A stretch of DNA of 7,245 nt, taken from positions 1-7,245 of the forward strand of contig CALGRN010000062.1 of assembly GCA_937880835.1 (NCBI GenBank), read 5' to 3'. This DNA comes from an uncultured Prevotella sp. GTDB taxonomy: Bacteria > Bacteroidota > Bacteroidia > Bacteroidales > Bacteroidaceae. The notes beneath the pieces are model-generated. The model was not told the DNA's origin. It was given only the letters and a program-made list of their open reading frames with translations, and did not search any database. Made by a program: the position numbers and the translations under genes. Each line of letters begins with the position of its first letter. The stretch's first letter is position 1. This document shows positions 1 to 6,917 of the stretch, piece after piece.

Positions 1-427
1 AACCACATGAAGCCGAAAGGCACATTCCATGAATGTTGCCGGTCAACGTAGTTTCACATGTGTTGAAATCGCCGTGCGCATCTATATAAATTACAGCAAT
101 ATCTTTATTATATTCAAGTGCCCCAGAGATAGTTCCCCATGACATTGAATGATCTCCTCCTATTATTAATGTTTTTTTCTTGTTGGTTAATGATTTGAAC
201 ACGTGGTCAGACAATATTCTACAACTATCAATAATGGGTTGTATATACATCATATTGTCTTTTATTTCTTTATTGTTAAAATCTTGTATTTGTTTACATG
301 GAATTTGTAAGAATTCAATGTCTTCGAAAGTGGCTTTGGATATAATATCTGAAACTATATCTGCCCCCAATTCTACGCCAATTTTATCACATCCAAGATT
401 AATAGGGAATTTTATAATCTGATACAT
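1..427 (-). CDS. Arginase-family ureohydrolase, partial (C-terminus beyond left window edge)
   Basis: The minus-strand frame is open from the ATG at 427 to the window edge, giving 142 residues of a protein family that is usually about 300 long. Seen directly: a GGDHS motif (residues 90-94, His93), DAHGDFNT (116-123, with Asp116, His118 and Asp120 as expected Mn ligands) and GNIHGM (130-135, His133). These are the first half of the binuclear-manganese centre of ureohydrolases, which hydrolyse a guanidino group to an amine plus urea. Asn122, Thr129 and His133 align without gaps to Asn130, Ser137 and His141 of mammalian arginase I, the first two of which contact the substrate alpha-carboxylate. 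This favours arginase (arginine to ornithine plus urea) over agmatinase. It begins 6 bases after the stop of the ATP-grasp gene, so it is probably cotranscribed and serves the same pathway. The second metal motif (DxD) and the C-terminal Glu lie outside the window, so activity cannot be confirmed. No Shine-Dalgarno is visible. Confidence 0.9.
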   Translation of the reverse strand, partial: MYQIIKFPINLGCDKIGVELGADIVSDIISKATFEDIEFLQIPCKQIQDFNNKEIKDNMMYIQPIIDSCRILSDHVFKSLTNKKKTLIIGGDHSMSWGTISGALEYNKDIAVIYIDAHGDFNTCETTLTGNIHGMCLSASCG

Positions 428-433
428 ACTTAT

Positions 434-1360
434 TTAATTCTTTTTTACTATATCTAAATTAATCCAAGATCCAAGTAGCACGTCATCTTCTTTTTTATCA
501 AAACTTTCAAAACCACTGCCATCGAAAAATGTCAATTCTCCAAATAACAACTTTCCATTAACGATATACCAATCCACTCGACAATGAGCCATGTTTTTTG
601 TAAGTTTCTTGCTAAGTTCTAACATCTCGGAAAAACATTCAGGTTTTGGCATTGTAATGTTTGAAGTTGCTCCGTATCCACCTTGACTTATATCTGTTTT
701 ATTCCAATTTTCATCATAATAATCTTGCGTATGCGTATTAGAGTGTCTATTCATGTGCAATTCTATAAGCTTTGCTTTTCCGGAGAAACACATAACTTTG
801 TAATCTCTTATATCTTCTCCACTTTCTTGTGCTATATATTTTTCTGCAATGATTCTGGGTTCAACATCCTTGTAAGGCCACTCTCTTGTTCCATAATAAT
901 AATTCTTTTTTAAACATTTATTTATTTTCTTCTTTGCATCAGCCTTATCAAACAGAGTTTTATCTTTACAAATTACAAGTCCCCCGGAATCATGAGTGCA
1001 TTTTAAAACGAATTGTTTTGGAAGACTGCCGAAATCTATATCATCAAAGTTTTTCCAAACGCCGAGAGTTGGTATTATATATTTATCTCCTAAAAACTCT
1101 GCAATATAATCTTTAACAAGATATTTGTCAACCATTTTTGTGTATTCGGTTTTTCTATCATAAAGTTTTAACCATTGTAATTTTTCATTGTATGTGATTG
1201 GATTTTTTATATTTAACCTTTTACCGGTTTGAAAATAAAATTCTAATTTAAGATATAACTCATCGTTTTTTATGAATTTTGCTAAACGATGAAGAATTAC
1301 ACTCGCAAAATATCGAGGATTAGTTAAAGCCTTTATAATTCTTTTATCCATTATTTTCAT
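434..1360 (-). CDS. TupA-like ATP-grasp protein (probable polysaccharide amide ligase)
   Basis: A 308-residue cytoplasmic protein that I recognise as the TupA-like ATP-grasp family, often annotated as ATP-grasp amidoligase or, loosely, glycosyltransferase. The family is named after the teichuronopeptide gene of an alkaliphilic Bacillus, where amino acids are joined by amide bonds to a uronic-acid polymer. Visible motifs in order: the family N-terminal helix KLQWLKLYDR (60-69), DKYLVKDYI (78-86), a nucleotide-binding strand FVLKCTHDSG (117-126, Lys120), IAEKYI (171-176), DYKVMCF (186-192), and RVDWY (261-265) followed by GELTFFDGSG (274-283). In the last pair Asp263 and Glu275 are the expected Mg-ATP ligands. 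Length is normal and there is no signal peptide. The start overlaps the end of the CapA-like gene by 17 bases; Met4 (codon 1349-1351) is an equally plausible start with an 8-base overlap. The overlap implies translational coupling with CapA. Family assignment is firm; the amine and the acceptor sugar are unknown. Confidence 0.86.
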   Translation of the reverse strand: MKIMDKRIIKALTNPRYFASVILHRLAKFIKNDELYLKLEFYFQTGKRLNIKNPITYNEKLQWLKLYDRKTEYTKMVDKYLVKDYIAEFLGDKYIIPTLGVWKNFDDIDFGSLPKQFVLKCTHDSGGLVICKDKTLFDKADAKKKINKCLKKNYYYGTREWPYKDVEPRIIAEKYIAQESGEDIRDYKVMCFSGKAKLIELHMNRHSNTHTQDYYDENWNKTDISQGGYGATSNITMPKPECFSEMLELSKKLTKNMAHCRVDWYIVNGKLLFGELTFFDGSGFESFDKKEDDVLLGSWINLDIVKKN

Positions 1361-2468
1361 TTAATATATTTATCATCATATCTCTATGGGATTCACATCT
1401 TATATTATTTAATACAGAACGTATTTTCTTTTTACTTGTAAAAGAAGGTAATAGCTTCATCTTGCAAAGCAACATTAAATATCTATTACTATATGGAGAT
1501 AATATAGCTTTATAGTTCTTCTCTTTTTTCTTGCAAAAAGTTTGGAATTCTTTTTCTAAACATTCATCATCTGATATTATTTCATTTATTTTTAGAAGAT
1601 TTTGTTTAAAAATTTTACGTTCCGAATCATCCATTAATCTTGTTAGAATTTTCTTTCCTTTACATTGAATATATGGATATTCCTTTACACTTGGAGTTAA
1701 TTCTTTATTAATAGTGATTTCTATGAAAAAACCTTCATACCATTCTTTTTCTTCTTTTAAGGGAGAGAAAAAATAGAAATTTCCAAGACCATAATATATT
1801 ATTCCTTTGTTATATTTTTCAAAACCACTATAACAATGCTGATGATGATTTATCACCATATTTGCCCCCACATCAATAAAGAATCTATATAATTTCTTCA
1901 TTCTTGGAGAAGGTAATTGATATCCCTCATGTCCACCATGAGTAATTACGATAATAAAATCTGAATTATTTTTCGCTGTTGTTATATCATTATATACATT
2001 TATTGTATCTATTTCATTTGAACCTGAATAATGACCGACAGAAAATTCGGATTCACAAAAATTTAATATCGCTATTTTTTTATTTTCTACTTCTTTATAA
2101 AGAATCTTACGCTTTTCCTTAGGGTTTCTTCCTCCACCAACAAAATCCATTCCGTTTTGTTCCGCTGCTGATATTGTTAAATCAACACCACGATCACCAT
2201 AATCATAAAAATGATTATTAGCTAACGTTAAAGCAGTTATACCGGTTTGTTTTAAATATGATATAGTTTGAGATGATGTGTTTATATTTGGTCCTACTTT
2301 TTTTATATAATTACATTTTTCATCTATAATTGGTGCTTCGAGATTTACGAGGGAAATATCTGCATTTAATAAAATATCTTTAATGTTATTATCTATTGCA
2401 CTTCTATTATCTACGGAGCATATTCCTTTTTCAGTTGATACAAAATCTCCTAATACAATTATTTTCAT
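1344..2468 (-). CDS. CapA-like protein (PGA_cap family, metallophosphatase fold)
   Basis: A 374-residue protein of the CapA family, named after the poly-gamma-glutamate capsule protein and built on a calcineurin-like phosphoesterase fold. Motifs in order: GDF at 7-9, NLE at 42-44, ANNHFYDYG at 83-91, THGGHE at 176-181, NHHQH at 207-211 and GLGNF at 227-231. The Asp, Asn and His residues are those expected to line the metal site. Unlike the membrane-anchored CapA/PgsA of Bacillus, this protein starts directly with the first strand of the fold (MKIIVLGDF) and has no signal peptide or anchor, so it should be cytoplasmic. Residues from about 275 to 374 form a Lys-rich, probably helical C-terminal region for which I recognise no domain. 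It follows the SGNH gene by 31 bases and overlaps the ATP-grasp gene. CapA-like and TupA-like proteins both belong to families tied to amide-linked acidic polymers, which suggests a joint role. The reaction of CapA-like proteins is not well settled, so only the family is claimed. Confidence 0.87.
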   Translation of the reverse strand: MKIIVLGDFVSTEKGICSVDNRSAIDNNIKDILLNADISLVNLEAPIIDEKCNYIKKVGPNINTSSQTISYLKQTGITALTLANNHFYDYGDRGVDLTISAAEQNGMDFVGGGRNPKEKRKILYKEVENKKIAILNFCESEFSVGHYSGSNEIDTINVYNDITTAKNNSDFIIVITHGGHEGYQLPSPRMKKLYRFFIDVGANMVINHHQHCYSGFEKYNKGIIYYGLGNFYFFSPLKEEKEWYEGFFIEITINKELTPSVKEYPYIQCKGKKILTRLMDDSERKIFKQNLLKINEIISDDECLEKEFQTFCKKKEKNYKAILSPYSNRYLMLLCKMKLLPSFTSKKKIRSVLNNIRCESHRDMMINILNENNG

Positions 2469-2499
2469 ATGATTATAATTAATTCTTTTTGTTGTATTA

Positions 2500-3420
2500 T
2501 TATAATGATAAGTTGGAATCCTTATTTTTTTTTATTGATGAAATGATTTTGTTTGTGAATATTTTTGCTCCATTGCTATTTAAATGCCCATAGTCATAAA
2601 ACAATTCGGCATGTTTTATAAATTCGTTATCATTAGTTTTATCAATTAAAGGTATTGATTTTTGTTTGCAATATCCATTTACCCAAATATTAAACCTATT
2701 TTTATTTGCAATAACAAGAGAAGGTGAAATACTTATGAATAATTTTATGTTCTTTTGTTTACATACTTTTACAATGTTGTTTAAATATTTCAGATTTACC
2801 CTATCAACAGAAAATGAAATTTCCGGTATATAGTTAGGTCTCATTTCTATATTTTCTTTTATTGGCATTGGTCTATATCCGTCTAAGTTATTTTTCTCAT
2901 TATTTATATATGAATGTATGAGCCATTGCCAACTGTTATTATAACGATATATATTTGAACGCAACTTTATTTTCTTTATATTAGGTGAAATATCGTTTAT
3001 AATAGCATCCAAGTCATCTGAAATTCCATAAAAACAGTTCATTTCAGCAATATGTGAATTCCAATCACTATTCATAACAGATGGGGTTAAATCTATAAAA
3101 ATTATTTTAGGTGTACATCTTTTTAAATAAGAATAAAAAACCATAGCACAATATAGCATATTCTGTCCGTCATATCCTGCGTTATATACAGTTAAATTCA
3201 AACTATCTTTTAGTATTTTTGTATCATAGTGGTGATTGGCTGTTGAAGGTCCTAATATTAAAACGTCTGATTTTCTATGAAATAAAGATTGTACACTGTT
3301 TGTCTGATTAACTCCTATATCAGGGACTTTCAAAATAAGTTTTTTTGAAAAAGCACCTATAAAGAAATCAGAAAATAAAATAATGGATAAAACTATTAAT
3401 ATGAATAGTAATTTTCTCAT
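2500..3420 (-). CDS. Membrane-anchored SGNH/DltD-like protein, partner of the MBOAT acyltransferase
   Basis: A 306-residue protein with an uncleaved-looking N-terminal hydrophobic anchor (about residues 4-24, preceded by Arg-Lys), which would put the rest in the periplasm. The body looks like an SGNH hydrolase fold: LILGPST at 54-60 gives the nucleophile candidate Ser59, NAGYDGQ at 80-86 fits the next block, and FYDYGHLNSNGA at 274-285 carries an Asp276-x-x-His279 dyad. The D..HLN..GA signature is shared with DltD-, AlgX- and PatB-like proteins that work with MBOAT proteins to move an acyl group onto a surface polymer. The gene starts 18 bases after the MBOAT stop, supporting a functional pair. 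Most likely it transfers acetyl groups to the glycan made by the upstream glycosyltransferases. A D-alanyl role as in DltD is less likely because no carrier protein or D-alanine ligase gene is in view. The fold call rests on motifs only and overall similarity to named proteins is low. Confidence 0.75.
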   Translation of the reverse strand: MRKLLFILIVLSIILFSDFFIGAFSKKLILKVPDIGVNQTNSVQSLFHRKSDVLILGPSTANHHYDTKILKDSLNLTVYNAGYDGQNMLYCAMVFYSYLKRCTPKIIFIDLTPSVMNSDWNSHIAEMNCFYGISDDLDAIINDISPNIKKIKLRSNIYRYNNSWQWLIHSYINNEKNNLDGYRPMPIKENIEMRPNYIPEISFSVDRVNLKYLNNIVKVCKQKNIKLFISISPSLVIANKNRFNIWVNGYCKQKSIPLIDKTNDNEFIKHAELFYDYGHLNSNGAKIFTNKIISSIKKNKDSNLSL

Positions 3421-3438
3421 ATTATAATGAACATAAAT

Positions 3439-4860
3439 TTAAAACTGAAAATAAATAAATTTGGCACCTTCAAGCTCGCCTGTGTAGAAAATATAAACAA
3501 TAAGCATTCCAAAGAAAAATGCTTGAGTTGTTATATTTTTTGAATGCAAAAAGTGCAAGTTCCATTGTTCTTCATCTTTAAGTTCTTTAAATACAAGAAT
3601 AAATATTGGTATTATAGCGGTCAGTGCCCAACTAAAAAAGAAGGCTCCCGATGTCGTTAGTCTTGATATAAAACCAATAAAATGTTCAATAGAATTTGCC
3701 CTGAATATTATCCAGCCAATTGTACATAATATAAATACAAAGATAATAGAAAAATATTTAAACCATATAGTCTTAGAATAAGAGAATTTAGAATTAAATT
3801 TTTTAACTTTTCTATATAAATAAACTAATACTCCATGATATCCACCCCAAATAACAAAAGTCCAATTAGCTCCATGCCACAGCCCGCTTATAAGGAATGT
3901 GACTAAGGTATTTCTGAAAACTTTTATAGAAGAGCATCTGCTACCTCCAAGTTGAAAATAGATATAATCTCTAAGCCAAGTCATAAGAGTCATGTGCCAT
4001 CTTCTCCAAAAATCACTTATATTGGATGCAAATATCGGACGTGAAAAATTTTCTGTTACTTTTATTCCCAATATTCGTCCAACTCCTATTGCCATTTCAG
4101 AATATCCGCAAAAATCTGCATATATTTGAAATGAGTATAGCATCGCTGCTATAATAAGCGTTATTCCGCTATGATTATAATAATTATTGAATACTGCGTC
4201 CGTATATGGTGATATTTTATCTGCAATACACATTTTCAAGAACATTCCCCAAAGAATTCTTTTACATCCTTCAATTATATAGTCAAATCTTATTTTTCTT
4301 TTATTATATAATTGCGGTATAAAATCACAGGCTTTATCAATAGGACCAGACATAATGGTTGGAAAGAAAGCCACATATGTTGCGAATGTTATAAAATCCT
4401 TTGTAGGTTTTATGCTTTTATTGTTTATTTCTATAATATAACCTATAAGTTTGAATATAAAGAAACTTACGCCAATTGGCACGATTATGTTAAACGAACT
4501 GAAATTTGTTTTTATATTGAATAAACTTAATAGATCAGCTATTTGTTCTATAAAGAAATTTAGATATTTAAAATATAATAATATAGCTACGCCTGATAAT
4601 ATTCCAAGAAATGTAAGGTTATTTGATTTCTTCCTGTTTCCTTTATCTGATTGTTTTTTTATATGAATTCCCAATATATAGAATATAATTGTTACTATCA
4701 ATAATAAAGGTATCATACGCAGGTCTGCCCAACCGTAAAAGAAATATGATGCAAACAACAACCATGCATTTTGTGCTTTTACATTATTTTTAAATAATAT
4801 AAAATATGGTATAATAAATGATATAATGAAAACACAAAAAATAAAAGAATTTACTAACAT
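3439..4860 (-). CDS. MBOAT-family membrane O-acyltransferase (AlgI/DltB-like)
   Basis: A 473-residue polytopic inner-membrane protein with roughly ten or more hydrophobic segments, the usual length for AlgI/DltB-type MBOAT proteins. Diagnostic features: SYFFYGWADLR at 38-48 near the N-terminus, FPTIMSGPIDK at 166-176, DFCGYSEMAIGVGRILGI at 249-266, FWRRWHMTLMTWLRDYIY at 284-301 and GLWHGANWTFVIWGGYHG at 326-343, where His329 is the invariant catalytic histidine. The C-terminus ends in FIYFQF, typical of the AlgI branch, so the protein looks complete. Such proteins pass an acyl group, usually acetyl, across the membrane to a partner that esterifies a polysaccharide; here the partner is the SGNH protein encoded 18 bases downstream. 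It is separated from the preceding GT2 gene by 107 bases, the largest gap in the window. The first ATG of the frame was chosen because the hydrophobic N-terminus begins immediately after it. The acyl group is inferred, not visible. Confidence 0.92.
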   Translation of the reverse strand: MLVNSFIFCVFIISFIIPYFILFKNNVKAQNAWLLFASYFFYGWADLRMIPLLLIVTIIFYILGIHIKKQSDKGNRKKSNNLTFLGILSGVAILLYFKYLNFFIEQIADLLSLFNIKTNFSSFNIIVPIGVSFFIFKLIGYIIEINNKSIKPTKDFITFATYVAFFPTIMSGPIDKACDFIPQLYNKRKIRFDYIIEGCKRILWGMFLKMCIADKISPYTDAVFNNYYNHSGITLIIAAMLYSFQIYADFCGYSEMAIGVGRILGIKVTENFSRPIFASNISDFWRRWHMTLMTWLRDYIYFQLGGSRCSSIKVFRNTLVTFLISGLWHGANWTFVIWGGYHGVLVYLYRKVKKFNSKFSYSKTIWFKYFSIIFVFILCTIGWIIFRANSIEHFIGFISRLTTSGAFFFSWALTAIIPIFILVFKELKDEEQWNLHFLHSKNITTQAFFFGMLIVYIFYTGELEGAKFIYFQF

Positions 4861-4967
4861 GTATTGGGTTTTATATTTATTATGCTACTTTTTTATTATT
4901 ATCTTTGAATATACAAATTACATCATATTTTGCAAAAGCTACCATTGATTTTTAGAACTTATGTTTT

Positions 4968-5801
4968 CTATTTGTTTCTAAACATGTTTTGATAAATAAA
5001 AGTTCTTATTTTTGTAGGAAATGATATTTGGGCAAATCGTGATATATAATTCTTTATAAGTTGCGGATAAGAAATTAAATTCCATTGATACATAAGTTTG
5101 AAAATTTTCATATGATCTTTGAAATATTTAAAACCACCCCTACGTGAGAATTGATTTGCACCGGAACGGACATTAACAACAACGTCGGGAATATTCTTGA
5201 ATTTACATTTATTTCTCATCATTCTCGCCCAAAGGTAATAATCTTCTTGACGATAATCGGATTTATAATTACCTGCTGCAAGTAAATCTGTTTTTTTGAA
5301 GATTACCGTTACATGGTTTACTCCGCAACGATAACGCATGAATTTCTTTATTTCTTTGTCTTCAAGAGGTAATATGCGTTGAACTACAATATTAGATGGG
5401 GCATCTACAAACTCTGTAATCATTCCTCCAACAAGAGATAAAGAAGCATCTTCTTCGAAACATTTCATTTGTTTTTCAAATCTATCAGGAAGTGATATGT
5501 CGTCACTATCCATACGTGCAAGGTAGTCATATTTGGCATTTATGACAGCAATACGCAGAGCTTCTCCTAATCCACCATTCTTATCTAAATAAAAGGGCTT
5601 TAAAGCAGGAAATATCTTTTTTGTATCTTCTATGACTTTATGTAAACTTTCAGGTATAGGACCATCGGCTATCAATATTATCTCGTTTGGTTGTAGTGTC
5701 TGGTTTATTATACTGTCTAATGCAGTTTTTAAGAATAAAGGATTATCCTTCTTATAAACTGACATTATTACTGAAAATTTATTTTTGAATTCCATGATCA
5801 T
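4968..5801 (-). CDS. Family 2 glycosyltransferase (AmsE-like)
   Basis: A 277-residue GT-A fold glycosyltransferase with no membrane segment, acting on the cytoplasmic side on a lipid-linked precursor. Seen directly: the N-terminal strand FSVIMSVYKKDNP (9-21), LDSIINQTLQPNEIILIADG (28-47), NGGLGEALR (75-83), the nucleotide-sugar and metal motif ARMDSDDISLPDRF (95-108, with Asp98, Asp100 and Asp101), and YRQEDYYLWARM (183-194), where Glu186-Asp187 matches the family's catalytic-base motif. The later NVRSGANQFSRRGG segment (210-223) fits the AmsE-like exopolysaccharide transferases known from amylovoran synthesis. Its start lies inside the end of the preceding GT4 gene (23-base overlap), indicating translational coupling. 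Met3 (codon 5793-5795) is an alternative start; both lie just upstream of the first strand, so the choice changes little. The stop is TAG. Donor sugar and linkage cannot be read from the sequence. Confidence 0.91.
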   Translation of the reverse strand: MIMEFKNKFSVIMSVYKKDNPLFLKTALDSIINQTLQPNEIILIADGPIPESLHKVIEDTKKIFPALKPFYLDKNGGLGEALRIAVINAKYDYLARMDSDDISLPDRFEKQMKCFEEDASLSLVGGMITEFVDAPSNIVVQRILPLEDKEIKKFMRYRCGVNHVTVIFKKTDLLAAGNYKSDYRQEDYYLWARMMRNKCKFKNIPDVVVNVRSGANQFSRRGGFKYFKDHMKIFKLMYQWNLISYPQLIKNYISRFAQISFPTKIRTFIYQNMFRNK

Positions 5802-6852
5802 TTGTTTTTATAAAAGCAATTAATTCAATCCATTGTCTGACAATGTTTTCCGTATAAAATAATTCTCCTTTTACTCTGCTATTTATAGCATAAGTTTCGA
5901 TTTTATCATTATCTGCAAGAAGAGTTCTTAATGCGTTTGAAAATCCATCAACATCATTACATTCTACCAAAATACCATTCTCATTTTCCGTAACTAATTC
6001 TTCTGTACCAGAAACTTTGGTAGAGATTATAGGCATGCCAATACATACGGCTTCAACCATAGAGTTGCTCATTCCTTCGTAATCACTTGATAAACAGAAA
6101 ATCTTAGCATTAATTATTTTTGCAATTACATCTTTATCGCGTCCCGGCAGTAAGATTTTTTCCTGCATATTTAATTTCTCTATTTGTTTTTCAAGAATGT
6201 TTCTTAAAGGTCCTTCTCCGTATATGATCAATTTGTAAGTTGGAAAATCGTTTGCAATTCTTGCAAAGGCATCTATCATAAGTTTTTGATTCTTTTGAGG
6301 ATAAAGCCTTGCTACGCTTATTATAATATCTTCTTTCTTGCTTTCTTTAAGATTAAAGACATTTTCATTTACAGGATTAAATATTATTGATGTTTTCTGT
6401 TTTATCTTTTCCGGGAAATAATTTTTTATTTTTTGTGTCTGTACCACTAACCAATCAGTATGGGGTAATAATAATTTTCTTAGAAACTTTCTTGTTGTTG
6501 ACATTCTCGAAGGTTCATTTCTTTCCGATGAAATTATGGGTATTCCTGTTCCCATAAGAGCTAATATTGTGAAACAATAAACTCCTTCTGTGAATGCTAT
6601 TACCATTTCTGTATCGGATTCCTTAATATGTTTTCTTAACCATAATATTCCTTTACATATAAAATTATGTCTTATTTCTTTTTTTGCAAATGTTACTTTT
6701 ATATTGTCGTTTAATTTGTAAAATATGTCGTTATATTTAAGACAAATTACTTCTATGTTGTTGCCTCGCTTGGATAATTCGTTGGAAAGAATGGAAACAA
6801 CTCTTTCGCTACCTCCCGCGCCTAACGATGCTGTGATAAAAGTTATTTTCAT
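5779..6852 (-). CDS. Family 4 glycosyltransferase
   Basis: A 357-residue GT-B fold retaining glycosyltransferase, complete and of normal length. The N-terminal acceptor domain opens with a glycine-rich GAGGSERVVS loop (11-20). The C-terminal donor domain begins around ISVARLYPQKNQ (178-189), followed by YGEGP (211-215), and carries the EX7E nucleotide-sugar motif with Glu259 and Glu267 in SSDYEGMSNSMVEA (255-268), then IGMPIISTKVSGTEEL. There is no signal peptide or transmembrane segment, so it should act at the cytoplasmic membrane face. It lies 65 bases after the truncated upstream GT4 and overlaps the GT2 gene by 23 bases, so the three probably add successive sugars of one repeat unit. The start is the first ATG of the frame, placed directly before the first beta-strand (MKITFITASLGAGG), with no Shine-Dalgarno but an A-rich leader. 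The sugar donor cannot be deduced. Confidence 0.93.
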   Translation of the reverse strand: MKITFITASLGAGGSERVVSILSNELSKRGNNIEVICLKYNDIFYKLNDNIKVTFAKKEIRHNFICKGILWLRKHIKESDTEMVIAFTEGVYCFTILALMGTGIPIISSERNEPSRMSTTRKFLRKLLLPHTDWLVVQTQKIKNYFPEKIKQKTSIIFNPVNENVFNLKESKKEDIIISVARLYPQKNQKLMIDAFARIANDFPTYKLIIYGEGPLRNILEKQIEKLNMQEKILLPGRDKDVIAKIINAKIFCLSSDYEGMSNSMVEAVCIGMPIISTKVSGTEELVTENENGILVECNDVDGFSNALRTLLADNDKIETYAINSRVKGELFYTENIVRQWIELIAFIKTNDHGIQK

Positions 6853-6917
6853 TTTTAATTATGCTGTTATAATAAAAGATACTATAAATTTATTATATAG
6901 TGGTTTAATCTTATACT

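Noticed and set aside
180..422. Plus-strand open frame of 80 codons
   Set aside because: It lies antisense to the arginase-family gene, whose conserved GGDHS and DAHGD motifs show that the minus strand is the coding one.
683..1116. Two overlapping plus-strand open frames (76 codons each)
   Set aside because: Both are antisense to the TupA-like ATP-grasp gene and have low-complexity, non-protein-like composition.
4312..4666. Two plus-strand open frames (70 and 71 codons)
   Set aside because: Both are antisense to the MBOAT gene, which has clear family motifs across this region.
2500..4860. Assignment of the MBOAT/SGNH pair as a D-alanylation (Dlt) system
   Set aside because: No carrier protein or D-alanine ligase gene is present, and the MBOAT C-terminus fits the AlgI-type polysaccharide O-acetylation branch better.
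4928..4937. Perfect 10-base palindrome TTTTGCAAAA in the 107-base gap
   Set aside because: Too short and too A/T-rich to call an operator without a second copy, and none was noticed elsewhere.
6881..6901. Imperfect AT-only-like palindrome (6-base arms ACTATA/TATAGT) in the gap between the two GT4 genes, considered as a terminator or operator
   Set aside because: The arms are short and almost GC-free, no T-run follows in the expected place, and such palindromes are common by chance in this composition.
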